This document shows positions 8,369-17,956 of a stretch of DNA of 64,000 bases, in pieces. This stretch comes from Kiritimatiellia bacterium (lineage in GTDB: Bacteria > Verrucomicrobiota > Kiritimatiellia > UBA8416 > JABMPJ01): positions 30,020 through 94,019 of the forward strand of contig JASLOA010000009.1 in the NCBI GenBank assembly GCA_030745755.1. Reading direction: 5' to 3'. The notes beneath the pieces are model-generated. The model was not told the origin of the DNA, made no database searches, and saw nothing but the letters and a program-made list of their open reading frames with translations. Position numbers and translations under genes: made by a program. Numbering within the stretch: the stretch's first letter is position 1; every line of letters begins with the position of its first letter.

Positions 8369-9790
8369 CTATTCAAACCGCAGTAGCGCGTACCAGGAAT
8401 AGCGCTGACTCTTGATGCGCAGGAGCACACGGCCACGCTCGGCAGCTTCGGCCAATGCTTCGCTGAACGCCTCGATGGTTGTGACCGGCTCGCGGTTGAC
8501 GCTCAGGATCAGATGTCCGGGCTGTATCTCAGCCTGGGCGGCGGCACTGTAGGGCTCCACCTCGGCCACCAGCACACCCTCGCCCATCTCATGGCCAAAA
8601 CGCTCGGCCAGCTCCGGCGACAGTTCTCGCACCGCCAGACCGAGTTTTTTGGACACCTCAACTGCCTTCTTCTGAGCCGCTTCATCGCCCGGAAGCACGC
8701 CGATAGTCACTTTCACCATTTTGACCGCGCCGTCACGGAAGATCTTCAGCTTGATCTCCTTGCCGGGTGCAGTCAGAGCCACCCGGTTACGAAACGTACG
8801 GTTGTCCTCCACATCATTGCCGTCCATCTCGAGAATAATATCCCCGGCTTCCAACCCGGCCTCTTCGGCCGGACTGTCCTCGACTATCCCCGCCACCAGG
8901 ACGCCGCCTGCCTCGTCCAGACCAAACGACTCGGCCAGTTCTTGATCCATTTCCTGGCGATTGAGCTGGATACCAAGGAATCCGCGCGTCACTTCTCCGC
9001 TGGCCACAAGCTGGTCCTTGATCACGATGGCCAGGTCGATCGGAATAGCGAACCCGATGCCCATGTAGCCGCCGCTCTGGCTGTAGATCGCGGTGTTGAT
9101 TCCCACGACCTTACCGTCGATGTTGAGGAGCGGGCCCCCGGAGTTGCCCGGGTTGATCGCCGCATCGGTCTGGATGAAGTCTTCATACTCGGCAATGCCG
9201 ATGTTGTTGCGTCCGATGGCACTGACCACACCGACGGTCAGGGTTTCGGAGAGCCCGAAGGGGTTGCCCACCGCAATAACCCACTCTCCCATCTCGAGCG
9301 AGGCGGAGTCGCCCGCCTCAAGAATGGGCAGGTCTCCTTCCGCGTCTATCTTGATGACCGCCACCTCGGATTTCGGGTCCGTTCCAACCCGCTCCGCCTC
9401 GAACTCGCGTCCGTCATTGAGTTTCACCGTGATCTTGTCGGCATCTCCCACGACATGGTTGTTCGTCAGGATATAGCCATCCTTGGTGATGATGAAACCG
9501 GAGCCCTGTCCCTGCAAAAGCTGCTGACGCGGCCGGCGAGGTTGGGGAATACCGAAGAATCCAAACGGGTCGTTGTATTGAAAGCCGGGTTGCTGCGTCT
9601 GGACGGTTTTTTCAACCGTAATGAACACCACCGCAGGAACGGCCTTCTTCGCCACACGCGAAAATGCCCGGCTGGTCTGTTTCAGAACCGCCACCTCGGC
9701 ATCGCCATCCCCGACCTCTTTCGCACCTGTCGTCGGCAGCATTCCAGCCGCTATAACCCCAATAGCCAGTACACGAAGCATCTTCTTCAT
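8369..9790 (-). CDS. Periplasmic serine protease of the HtrA/DegP family
   Basis: 473 residues. ATG 9790 begins a signal peptide (MKKMLRVLAIGVIAAGMLPT). The trypsin-like domain shows the triad: His in LTNNHVVGD, Asp in PKSEVAVIKID, Ser in INPGNSGGPLLN. Two PDZ domains follow (about residues 270-355 and 375-465), the arrangement of DegP/DegQ rather than DegS. The loop QTQQPGFQYNDPFGFFG matches the LA loop region that controls oligomers in the family. The expected role is envelope protein quality control. It is divergent from the phosphatidyltransferase fusion gene, with 130 bases between their starts for both promoters. Confidence 0.95.
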   Translation of the reverse strand: MKKMLRVLAIGVIAAGMLPTTGAKEVGDGDAEVAVLKQTSRAFSRVAKKAVPAVVFITVEKTVQTQQPGFQYNDPFGFFGIPQPRRPRQQLLQGQGSGFIITKDGYILTNNHVVGDADKITVKLNDGREFEAERVGTDPKSEVAVIKIDAEGDLPILEAGDSASLEMGEWVIAVGNPFGLSETLTVGVVSAIGRNNIGIAEYEDFIQTDAAINPGNSGGPLLNIDGKVVGINTAIYSQSGGYMGIGFAIPIDLAIVIKDQLVASGEVTRGFLGIQLNRQEMDQELAESFGLDEAGGVLVAGIVEDSPAEEAGLEAGDIILEMDGNDVEDNRTFRNRVALTAPGKEIKLKIFRDGAVKMVKVTIGVLPGDEAAQKKAVEVSKKLGLAVRELSPELAERFGHEMGEGVLVAEVEPYSAAAQAEIQPGHLILSVNREPVTTIEAFSEALAEAAERGRVLLRIKSQRYSWYALLRFE

Positions 9791-9920
9791 CTCAATTCCT
9801 CCACAATCACAGCAACTCGAAGAGGCAAAGATATTGCCAAACCCTGCAGGATTGGACAAGCTCCAGCCTACCCACAAGTGTCCGCCCAGGCAACGAAGGC
9901 GAGAGAGAGGATATGACGCC

Positions 9921-12371
9921 ATGACAGAACAATTCCAAGGCGATAAGAAGAAGGGACAGTCACTGCTGTATGGCGTAGAGACCAAGTTCAAGAACTGGCT
10001 GCTGCCAATGGTTCCGGAGCGGGTTGAGACCTATCATCTGACACTCACCACTGTTGCGTGGAGTCTACTCTTGATCTTCTTTGCTTTCCTCGCCAGGACG
10101 GATATCCGTTGGCTGTGGGGCGCTTCGTTCATGATCGTTCTGCAGTATGTCACGGACTTGCTCGACGGGGCCATTGGACGCCAGCGTGATACAGGCCTCA
10201 TCAAGTGGGGCTATTACATGGATCACCTGCTGGACTACCTCTTTCTCTGTGCCATTCTGATCGGGTACGCGCTGCTGGTTCAGGATCAGCACAAGTTCAT
10301 GCTTTTCTTCATCCTGGCGCTATTTGGCGCCTTCATGGTCAATTCCTTTCTCGCGTTCGCGGCCACAAACGAGTTCCAGATTTCCTACATGGGAATCGGT
10401 CCTACCGAGATACGGCTCGTCTTTATTGCCATCAACACCGTCATCATTCTGCTCCATGGCAATACCCACCTTGAAGCGGCACTACCTTACGTGCTCTGGT
10501 TCTCTTTGTTCGGTCTGTTTGTCACCGTCTACCGCACCCAGGAACATATCTGGGACCTGGATATGAAGAACAAGTACGGCGAAGAAGCCATGCTCAAGGC
10601 GAGGACGAGGGATCGCTCCGTCTTGGAACAGAAATGGACGCTCTATCTCTCCTGGCGCAAAGTGGTACGCAACCTCGTGCTGAGCTTCCTGATTGCGTTT
10701 GTGGCACTGACGGTCCTCATGATGCGTGTCGCGGCACCTTATCACCGGTTGCTGGCGGGAGCGCTTTATCTCGCGAGCTGGATTCCTTTCGTGCGCTCAT
10801 TCAAAGACCGGCTAGCCCTGCTCCGGCGCCGTGGCCGACAGGTTAAGGGCATCATTCGTCCCCACCTGCCATATGTGTTGGTTGGACTCGCCCTGATTGT
10901 GGCAGCCTACGTGGCTCATGCACTCGCACCCATACACGATTCTCAGTTGATCAGCATGACTGAGAAGGATCTGAAGGACGAACTTCAGACCGACCTTCAC
11001 AACCTGGAGGTCCTGAGCGGAAGCATGGGCTCACTGATCGGGTGGACCCAGTCCGAAGGTCTGCTTTCGCGCCCCGTTAATGACCTGTCGGCCGAAGACA
11101 AACAGAACGTGAGAGATGCCTGGCTCCAATTCGCAGACCTGTCCCTTGAACTGGACATTCTTAAGAGCAAGTACAAGGGGTTCTACCAGGTTGATCAACT
11201 TTCCCGGCGCACACTTCATGCCGAGGCTTTCTTTGTCCAGTTTGCAGCATTCGTTACACAGTATCGCACTACGCTCAAACTGGTGAGCGCCGTTGAAGAG
11301 AGCGACTTTATGAACACATTGCTGGACGAGCCCCTCTCCGCGCACGGGATTCCTGCCAACAGCTACTCCGCTATCAAGCAGCGCCTGACCAACCCACAGG
11401 TCATGATCCGTCTCAACGCATGGGCCTGCTATTTTCCCCTGATTCGAAAAGATGTTTCACAGCGTCAAGACCTTGTAGATCGGGTCGCCGGCAGTATCGA
11501 AGACATCTACCTGACTATAGGAAAGAAGCCATCCATTCTGGTCAGCAACCCGCGCGACCTCTTTGAGAAACGAGCGTTTGCCGCATGGTTCCCTTTCCAG
11601 CGCGAAATCGCACTGCACATGGGCAGAGTTCGCGTGGAAACGCATAGCTACCGAATCCGGCCCGAGCACATCTCCGAGCTTCTGCCACCCCTGCAGCCGG
11701 GTGACATCATCTTTGAGCGCCGCAACTGGAAGATGTCCAATGCGGGCATTCCCGGTTTCTGGCCACACGTTGCTCTGCATGTCGGTACTCCTGCCGAGTT
11801 TGACGCGTTCTTCACATCACTGCCCATGCTCGACAATCAGTCACCGATGGAGTACATCCGGCAGAACTTCGCCCACGTCCACGCCGCTATGTCCACCCAA
11901 GATGCCAACGGCTACGAACACGCCATCATCGAGGCCCTGGAGCCCGGCATCATATTCACCTCTCGAGAAGAGAGCCTGCATGCCGACTACGTCGGCATCA
12001 TCAGACCGCGACTCACAAAGGAGCAGATCTTCAAGGCGCTGTTGAATGCCTTTGAGCACCACGGGAAACCGTACGATTTCAATTTCGACTTCGCCACCGA
12101 CACCAAGCTGGTCTGCTCGGAACTGGTCTACAAGGCCTTCGGCGACATGCAAGGGATCACGCTGAAACCGGCCACCCTGAACGGGCGCCTCCTGATGAAA
12201 CCCAACTTTCTGGCCGAGAAGTTCGACCGGGAGTATGGAACCAACCGGCAAGAGTTCGATTTTGTCTGCTTCCTCGACTCCAGCGAGAAGACCGGCGAGG
12301 TCATGTTGCGTGATGCGGCCGCTTTTGCAGAAAGTTGGAAGCGTCCCAAGTGGGACATTCTCATGGACTGA
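9921..12371 (+). CDS. CDP-alcohol phosphatidyltransferase fused to a YiiX/LRAT-like permuted papain-fold hydrolase
   Basis: 816 residues from ATG 9921. The N-terminal third is a CDP-alcohol phosphatidyltransferase: DLLDGAIGR, then WGYYMDHLLD, giving the D-x2-D-G...G-x3-D-x3-D metal/CDP motif; the second half of DGxxAR reads DGAIGR and the spacing to the following G is one residue longer than usual. Several membrane helices follow up to about residue 330. After a helical linker, residues about 590-770 are a permuted NlpC/P60 domain (LQPGDIIFERR, His in WPHVALHVG, Cys in LVCSELVYKAF, with GKPYDFNF between), as in YiiX/YebB and LRAT. Both halves keep their catalytic residues. I infer a membrane enzyme that makes and/or remodels a phospholipid or lipid-linked headgroup; the substrate is unknown. 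Confidence 0.85.
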   Translation: MTEQFQGDKKKGQSLLYGVETKFKNWLLPMVPERVETYHLTLTTVAWSLLLIFFAFLARTDIRWLWGASFMIVLQYVTDLLDGAIGRQRDTGLIKWGYYMDHLLDYLFLCAILIGYALLVQDQHKFMLFFILALFGAFMVNSFLAFAATNEFQISYMGIGPTEIRLVFIAINTVIILLHGNTHLEAALPYVLWFSLFGLFVTVYRTQEHIWDLDMKNKYGEEAMLKARTRDRSVLEQKWTLYLSWRKVVRNLVLSFLIAFVALTVLMMRVAAPYHRLLAGALYLASWIPFVRSFKDRLALLRRRGRQVKGIIRPHLPYVLVGLALIVAAYVAHALAPIHDSQLISMTEKDLKDELQTDLHNLEVLSGSMGSLIGWTQSEGLLSRPVNDLSAEDKQNVRDAWLQFADLSLELDILKSKYKGFYQVDQLSRRTLHAEAFFVQFAAFVTQYRTTLKLVSAVEESDFMNTLLDEPLSAHGIPANSYSAIKQRLTNPQVMIRLNAWACYFPLIRKDVSQRQDLVDRVAGSIEDIYLTIGKKPSILVSNPRDLFEKRAFAAWFPFQREIALHMGRVRVETHSYRIRPEHISELLPPLQPGDIIFERRNWKMSNAGIPGFWPHVALHVGTPAEFDAFFTSLPMLDNQSPMEYIRQNFAHVHAAMSTQDANGYEHAIIEALEPGIIFTSREESLHADYVGIIRPRLTKEQIFKALLNAFEHHGKPYDFNFDFATDTKLVCSELVYKAFGDMQGITLKPATLNGRLLMKPNFLAEKFDREYGTNRQEFDFVCFLDSSEKTGEVMLRDAAAFAESWKRPKWDILMD

Positions 12372-12401
12372 TAGCCGCGTAACCTTCGCGCGGCCCCATC
12401 T

Positions 12402-13178
12402 TCAGTACTCAGGAACCGGGCGGTCGATGTGTTTGAGGACGGCCTGGAGGTCGGCCCAGACTTCGTGCTTGGCACCGGGCTTACGGAGGAGGTAAGAGGG
12501 GTGGAAGGTTGGCATCACGTCGATGCCTTCGAAGGTGTGCCAGTTACCACGAACCTTGGTGATTCCGGTTAATCCCAGCAGCCCCTCGGTCGCGGTGCCG
12601 CCGAGACAGACAATAACCTTGGGCTTCAAGAGCGCAATCTGTGCCTTGAGATAAGGGATGCAGGCTTCCATCTCGGCCGGCTCGGGTTTGCGGTTTTCCG
12701 GTGGGCGACATTTGCAGATGTTGGCGATGAAGACCTCTTCGCGCTGGAAGCCCATGGCTTCGATCATCTTGGTCAGGAGTTTCCCGGCCCGCCCCACGAA
12801 CGGACGCCCCTGTGCATCCTCATCGGCGCCCGGCGCTTCGCCCACGAACATGATCTCGGGTTGCGAATGACCCTCGCCCGGGACCGTGTTCGTACGGGTC
12901 GCGTGGAGACCGCACTGCGTACAATCGGCTATGCTCGCCGCAACGGCGTCCAGGTCTGTCCATGCTGCTGTTTCCATTGGGGCGGTCTCCTTGTCTGGCA
13001 CATCAGAAGCGGGAACCGCTGCCGATGCGGATAGGGGGGGCGGTTGGCCCAGCTCAGCGATCACGGTCAGATCGATCTCCACAGAGCTTCTGCCCTCCTC
13101 GGTCTCGAAGGCGACGTAGTCTTCGAGATCGGACACGAGCTTGGAAAAAGGATCAGGCGGTGTTGGTACTGGTGTCAT
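12402..13178 (-). CDS. Uracil-DNA glycosylase, family 4 (Fe-S)
   Basis: 258 residues from ATG 13178 (a TTG at 13190 is in frame). The first about 85 residues are low-complexity and acidic, unlike the core. The family-4 core has CTQCGLH (first two cluster cysteines), [17 protein letters not shown] (motif A, with the GEAPG loop), [13 protein letters not shown] (further cluster Cys), VCLGG and the motif-B loop HPSYLLR. The enzyme removes uracil from DNA using a [4Fe-4S]-stabilised fold. It is transcribed towards the 3' end of the phosphatidyltransferase fusion gene, with 30 bases between the stops. Confidence 0.93.
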   Translation of the reverse strand: MTPVPTPPDPFSKLVSDLEDYVAFETEEGRSSVEIDLTVIAELGQPPPLSASAAVPASDVPDKETAPMETAAWTDLDAVAASIADCTQCGLHATRTNTVPGEGHSQPEIMFVGEAPGADEDAQGRPFVGRAGKLLTKMIEAMGFQREEVFIANICKCRPPENRKPEPAEMEACIPYLKAQIALLKPKVIVCLGGTATEGLLGLTGITKVRGNWHTFEGIDVMPTFHPSYLLRKPGAKHEVWADLQAVLKHIDRPVPEY

Positions 13179-13203
13179 GTCAACCGCCAAACGCTATGCA
13201 CCT

Positions 13204-13279
13204 TGTCATTCCGAGCGGAGTCGAGGAATCTCCGGCGCCGGTATATCGCAGGAGATCCCTCGGCAAGCTCGGGATGACA
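13204..13279. repeat. Dispersed palindromic element, copy 2
   Basis: TGTCATTCCGAGCGGAGTCG and the complementary CGGCAAGCTCGGGATGACA arm flank a short GC-rich loop; located between the uracil-DNA glycosylase start (13178) and the rluD-like gene stop (13341). Confidence 0.85.
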
Positions 13280-13340
13280 GGACGGCGCGTCTCTATGACA
13301 GGACTGCACGTCTCTATATTTTTCTACGCGGAACATGATA

Positions 13341-14300
13341 CTAGGTCGTCGTCAGGGCGGTCAGCTTCTCAGTCCATTGGGTCATATCTTCGGGCAGCGG
13401 GGCCTCAAAGACAAGGGTTTCGTTGCTCCGCGGATGTTGAATGGTCAACTTGCGGGCATGGAGCAACTGGCGCTCCGGCGTGCCGAGGTCGGCCAGGGGC
13501 TTGTTGCGGCCGTAGAGCGGATCGCCGAGGACGGGGTGCCCGATATGCGACATGTGGACGCGAATCTGGTGAGTGCGTCCGGTCTCGATTCGCACTGCAA
13601 CCTGGGCGGCGAGATCGCCGAACCGGTCCACGACCTCGTAGCTCGTGATTGCCTTGCGTCCGCGCGGCGGCTGGGCCGACATCTTCTTGCGGTCGTGACG
13701 GCTGCGCCCGATCAGTGTTTCGATTCGCCGACGCGCGGGCCTGGGGACCCCACGCACGATCGCCGCATACTCTTTCTCTACCGACCCGGTCTTGAACTGG
13801 TTGACCAGCGCCTGCACCGCGGCATCGTTCTTGGCCACCACCATGACCCCGCTCGTATCCTTATCGAGCCGGTGTACGATACCGGGGCGCAGCTCGCCCC
13901 CCACACCGGCAAGGTCCTTGCAATGATGCAGCAACGCATTCACCAGCGTGCCGGTCCAGTTGCCTACGGCCGGATGCACAACCAGGCCGGCGGGTTTGTT
14001 AACCACAACCAGGTCTCCGTCCTCGTAGAGGATGTCTAGCGGGATATCCTCGGCACACAGCTCCACAGGGTCGGCCGGCGGACAGGTGACCGAGACCACA
14101 GCCCCGGCACGCGTGGGGGAATGGGGGCGTACGTTGGCACCATCCACGCATACATGGCCCTTCTTGATCAGGCCCTGCAACCGCGAGCGGGAGTAGTCGG
14201 GTAGCTGGGCATGTAACCACGTATCCAGGCGCTGGCCGGCATCATCGGGTCCGACCGTGAGTTTGCACACCGTGTCCATGGGCTGATCGCTTGCACTCAT
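13341..14300 (-). CDS. rluD: RluA/RluD family 23S rRNA pseudouridine synthase
   Basis: 319 residues. ATG 14300 overlaps the lgt stop (ATGA), which decides the start over an upstream in-frame codon. An N-terminal S4 RNA-binding domain (QRLDTWLHAQLPDYSRSRLQ) precedes the synthase domain with the catalytic aspartate motif HRLDKDTSGVMVVAK and the later GRTHQIRVHMSHIGHPVLGD. S4 plus catalytic domain and this length match RluD (positions 1911/1915/1917 of 23S rRNA in E. coli), but RluC-type specificity cannot be excluded. It is translationally coupled to lgt, a pairing common because both are housekeeping genes rather than functionally linked. Confidence 0.9.
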   Translation of the reverse strand: MSASDQPMDTVCKLTVGPDDAGQRLDTWLHAQLPDYSRSRLQGLIKKGHVCVDGANVRPHSPTRAGAVVSVTCPPADPVELCAEDIPLDILYEDGDLVVVNKPAGLVVHPAVGNWTGTLVNALLHHCKDLAGVGGELRPGIVHRLDKDTSGVMVVAKNDAAVQALVNQFKTGSVEKEYAAIVRGVPRPARRRIETLIGRSRHDRKKMSAQPPRGRKAITSYEVVDRFGDLAAQVAVRIETGRTHQIRVHMSHIGHPVLGDPLYGRNKPLADLGTPERQLLHARKLTIQHPRSNETLVFEAPLPEDMTQWTEKLTALTTT

Positions 14301-15103
14301 GCCGACACCTGCTTCCCGGTATCGCGCTTCCGGAGCAGCCACCAGACACCCCACCCCACAGCGAAGAGTGCGATACTGACCCACTGTGCAACCGAAAGCC
14401 CAACCCAACGCACACGGTGGTCGCCGCGCAAGAACTCAAGCGCGAAGCGGCCAATCGAATAGAACAGCAAATAAGCCACGCCCACCATCCCGGCACGGTG
14501 CTTGGATCGCCACACCAGCAACAGCACGCCGAAGAGGATCAGGTTGAAGGCCGATTCGTAGAGTTGCACCGCGTGTACGGGAAGGCTCTGCACAGCATCG
14601 TGGGCGAGCAGATGGCTCATCTGGTGCTCAACATACACCGAGCTGCCCCTGGGATAATGCACGCCGCAAGCCAATGGGGTTCCATAGCAGCACCCGTGCA
14701 TGAAACAGCCAACCCGACCAAATGCATGGGCGAGCGGGAGTGATGTGACCACGAAATCGGCCAGCTCAAGGAAAGGGGTCTGGATTGATCGCGCGAAGAG
14801 AGTGAGCGCCAGCCAGGCGCCAAGGAATCCACCGAAGAAGATCAGTCCGCCTTCATCAACACGCACGATGCGCCATGGGTTTGCCAGGAAATAGGAGAGG
14901 TCGGACAACACATAGGCCACCCGTGCACCCAGGATGCCGGCCAGCATGATCCAGAAAAGCAGGTCGGAACAGAACTTGAAGTCGCGCCCGATCTTGCGTC
15001 CGAGGAACGTCCAGTTGGCCAGGCCCGCCAGAAAGCCGAGCGCCATCATGATCCCGTACCAGTACACGGGGCGCGGTCCAATCGAGAAAGCTTCCGACAT
15101 CAT
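14297..15103 (-). CDS. lgt: Prolipoprotein diacylglyceryl transferase
   Basis: 268 residues from ATG 15103, which has AGGGA about 8 bases upstream; ATG 15100 and 15133 are alternatives. About seven membrane helices are visible. Family motifs: SIGPRPVYWYGIMMALGF at the N-terminus, FFGGFLGAW in the position of the HGG loop, and the Lgt signature as GRVGCFMHGCCYGTP, a cysteine-rich variant of GRxGNFxN. Near the C-terminus RFALEFLRGDHR is conserved. Lgt moves diacylglycerol from phosphatidylglycerol to the lipobox cysteine of prolipoproteins in the inner membrane. It is coupled to the downstream pseudouridine synthase. Confidence 0.93.
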   Translation of the reverse strand: MMSEAFSIGPRPVYWYGIMMALGFLAGLANWTFLGRKIGRDFKFCSDLLFWIMLAGILGARVAYVLSDLSYFLANPWRIVRVDEGGLIFFGGFLGAWLALTLFARSIQTPFLELADFVVTSLPLAHAFGRVGCFMHGCCYGTPLACGVHYPRGSSVYVEHQMSHLLAHDAVQSLPVHAVQLYESAFNLILFGVLLLVWRSKHRAGMVGVAYLLFYSIGRFALEFLRGDHRVRWVGLSVAQWVSIALFAVGWGVWWLLRKRDTGKQVSA

Positions 15104-15295
15104 GAGAAAGGTCCCTGGCCCGCCCTGCCACACAGAAACGCATGGACATCAACATCTGTCTGTGGCTATCCTGAACTTAACTGTCCATTTGACGAGAGAA
15201 ATAGAACCTACCGCGCGAGTGAGGCCTTGGCAACCCTTTCCGAGATGAGCCGTCAACTGCTTCGCCGCAGGTTGGTCTGTTGATGAACCCATACC

Positions 15296-17881
15296 ATGAC
15301 TGACGAGAACGACAACGCCCTGCCCGAAGAAGACGGTGCCGTCAACATTGTGACCGATCCGGTCGCGTCGATGGCATGCGAAAAGTGTGACGCACAGATC
15401 GATGTTTCTGAGTTGGAGGCATTTACCGGTGTGGAATGCCCCCAGTGCGGGCACCAGGCCCAGGTTCCGGCCCGACTCGGACAGTTTCGACTGCTGCGTC
15501 TACTCGGAATGGGTGGAATGGGTGGCGTCTACCAGGCCCACGATGAAACACTGGGGCGTTTCGTTGCTATCAAAGTCATGCTCAAGTCTTTGGGTGACGA
15601 CGAGTCATTCGTTGAAACGTTCAAGCGCGAAGCCCAGGCTGTAGCCAAGCTCAACCATCCGAACATTGCGCAGATCTACTCATTCGGGCAGGAGAAGGGC
15701 CAGCCCTACATCGTCATGGAGCTGATCAAGGGACGGCACCTCGACACCATGATTGAGGATGAGGACTCGCTGAGCGAAGCGCTGGTTCTGCGGGTTGCCA
15801 TGGAAGTTGCGAGCGGACTCTCCGCAGCCGACGATATCGGCCTTATCCATGGCGATATCAAGCCCGAGAACATCCTGCTCAACGAGAAAGGCCACAGCAA
15901 ACTGGTGGACTTTGGGCTGGCCAGCTTCGTGGACCAACAGGCCCAGGAGGGAGTCTGGGGAACGCCCTATTACATTGCCCCGGAGAAAGTCCGGCGTCAC
16001 CGGACCGACGCGCGGTCCGACATTTACAGTCTCGGGGCCACCATGTTCCACGCCCTGACAGGGCATCCCCCTTTCCAGGGCGACACACCCGTCGCGGTCG
16101 TTAAGGCGCGTTTGAATGAGCCGGCTCCCTTGGTCAGCTCGCAGCGCGATGGTGTTGATCCTGACGTTGAGCGCATTGTCGCCCGCATGTTGGAGGTCGA
16201 GCCCGGTCGGCGCTATCCAACCTATAAATCCCTGATTAGTGATCTGAAGAAGACGCTTGATAAGCTTGGACCTGATGCCGCACTGGGCCAGGCGGTTCGC
16301 TCCAGAAAAATCGTGATCAAGAAGAGGGGGGCGCAGACGCGCGTCAGTAAACCCACGTCCGGCAAGATCGTGGTTTCGCGCGGTACGGGCCGCATATCGT
16401 CCAGCACATCTGTTCCTTCGGCTCAGCCGGCCCCTGGAGCAGAGACTGAAAGTGAGAAGCCCAAGAAGAAGCGCAGCAAGGCTCCACTGGTCTTCCTTAT
16501 CCTGCTCCTGTTCTTCGCTCTCATCGGCGGCGGTATATTCTGGGGCCTGCAGGAGGTGAAGCAGCGCGCCCAACAGGCCCTGGTCGCCGTGCAGCAGGCT
16601 GCCCTCTGCGAAAAAGGGGCAGAAGCCATGGCCTCGCTCACCGAAATTGAGACGGCTGCCATGGCCTTTTATAGCACCGCCGCTGCCGACGTGCTCGCGG
16701 TTGAAGCTGTCCCGCTCACGGCACCCCAGCCCCCCCCCGAGCCGGAACCGGACCCCGAGCCTGCCGTGGCCGACACCAACGAAGTCGCGGTTGCCGAAGC
16801 CACAAATGAAACCGCCGAAGCGGCGGCACCGGAGCCCGAGCCCGAGCCGGAAGCAGAACCGGAAGAGGAAGCCACCGCAGAACCGGAGCCCAAGGTGGAA
16901 CCAGGAGCTGAGCCCGGGGCCGAAACGGAAATCGAAGCCCCGCCGGCAGACGAGAGTCTTGTCGTGACCATTGGTCGGCGAGCGGTGGAGGCCTGCGAGA
17001 CGATCATGGGTGCGCGGGCCGAGGCCGGCCGCCTGGTGGCCAAGGCAGAATCGCTCAACGAATCGTTGCAGGAGAGCCAGGACCTTGTTGCGGCAACCGC
17101 ACTGCTGGCGGAGATTGAAGAGCTGCAGGCTCCACTGCCACGCCTGGTTGCCGGCGCTCGCAAGGCCTTGGCGAAAGCAGAAGAGGCCGCACAGAAAACG
17201 GCCGAGCTGCGGGAGCGGGAAGCGGACAAGCGGGAGAAGGAGCGTCAAGCCGCCGCTGAGGCGGCCCGGAAAGAGGCGGAACGAAAAGCGGCGGAACGGG
17301 CAGCGGCAGCGGCGCAGGCCAAGATCGATGCTGAACTGGATCGGGCCAGGATGGACGAAGCCGCCATCGGCGAGCATCTCTCCTCATACCGCTACAAGGA
17401 TGCGGTGCGGAAACTCAAACTCTCGGTCAGAAACTACCGTACCGAGGAGGGCAAAGCGGCCATCGCCACTGTCATTGAGCGCTATGAAATGCTGGAAAGC
17501 ATGAAGCAGTACTTCATTGCGCGCCTGGCAGAGGCGCCGTTGCGCTGGGGCTACGTGGAGGGTCCGAGCCGCGTGGATGTTTTGACCGCCAACCGCGTGG
17601 GGATAAGGATCAAGGCCGGTCTCGTACCATGGCGCGATGTATCGCCGAAACAGATGGCCGAATTTATCAAGCACTACGTCACGCAGGACGCGCTTTCAAG
17701 AGGCGTGAAGCTGCGCCAGCTGGCCGATCACAATGTCAGCGCAGCCATCTTCTGCTCTCTCAATGGCTGGCACGATGCGGCCAAGCGTTATGGCGATGCC
17801 GCCATCACCCTGCTCTCTACGATGCAGGATGAGGTGGAGCGCCTCGTGCCACCACCGCCGCCCCCGGATGAGGAAGAATAG
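15296..17881 (+). CDS. Transmembrane Hanks-type Ser/Thr protein kinase with N-terminal zinc ribbon
   Basis: 861 residues. Residues about 28-52 form a zinc ribbon (CEKCDAQ...CPQCGHQ). The kinase domain covers about 62-325: G-loop LLGMGGMGGVYQAHD, VAIKVM lysine, catalytic loop IHGDIKPENILL, VDFGLASF and GTPYYIAPE. HGD replaces HRD, making it a non-RD kinase that should not need activation-loop phosphorylation through that Arg. A basic linker, one membrane helix at about 397-420 (LVFLILLLFFALIGGGIFWG), a Pro-Glu/Ala-Glu repeat (about 475-555), a long charged coiled coil (about 560-690) and a globular C-terminus follow. The C-terminal part would be outside the cytoplasm and may sense the envelope. 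The last 66 bases recur at 19604-19669. Confidence 0.9.
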   Translation: MTDENDNALPEEDGAVNIVTDPVASMACEKCDAQIDVSELEAFTGVECPQCGHQAQVPARLGQFRLLRLLGMGGMGGVYQAHDETLGRFVAIKVMLKSLGDDESFVETFKREAQAVAKLNHPNIAQIYSFGQEKGQPYIVMELIKGRHLDTMIEDEDSLSEALVLRVAMEVASGLSAADDIGLIHGDIKPENILLNEKGHSKLVDFGLASFVDQQAQEGVWGTPYYIAPEKVRRHRTDARSDIYSLGATMFHALTGHPPFQGDTPVAVVKARLNEPAPLVSSQRDGVDPDVERIVARMLEVEPGRRYPTYKSLISDLKKTLDKLGPDAALGQAVRSRKIVIKKRGAQTRVSKPTSGKIVVSRGTGRISSSTSVPSAQPAPGAETESEKPKKKRSKAPLVFLILLLFFALIGGGIFWGLQEVKQRAQQALVAVQQAALCEKGAEAMASLTEIETAAMAFYSTAAADVLAVEAVPLTAPQPPPEPEPDPEPAVADTNEVAVAEATNETAEAAAPEPEPEPEAEPEEEATAEPEPKVEPGAEPGAETEIEAPPADESLVVTIGRRAVEACETIMGARAEAGRLVAKAESLNESLQESQDLVAATALLAEIEELQAPLPRLVAGARKALAKAEEAAQKTAELREREADKREKERQAAAEAARKEAERKAAERAAAAAQAKIDAELDRARMDEAAIGEHLSSYRYKDAVRKLKLSVRNYRTEEGKAAIATVIERYEMLESMKQYFIARLAEAPLRWGYVEGPSRVDVLTANRVGIRIKAGLVPWRDVSPKQMAEFIKHYVTQDALSRGVKLRQLADHNVSAAIFCSLNGWHDAAKRYGDAAITLLSTMQDEVERLVPPPPPPDEEE

Positions 17882-17956
17882 CGGGTCCCACATCACGCCC
17901 TGCCGATCCTTTTCCTTCGTGAGCTTTGTCCTTCGCGTGGCTAAGATGGTGGCCGG

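Noticed and set aside
8513..9916. 467-codon plus-strand ORF
   Set aside because: Antisense to the HtrA protease gene.
15680..17377. 565-codon minus-strand ORF
   Set aside because: It lies opposite the kinase gene, whose motifs are clear; the long antisense frame follows from GC-rich codon usage.
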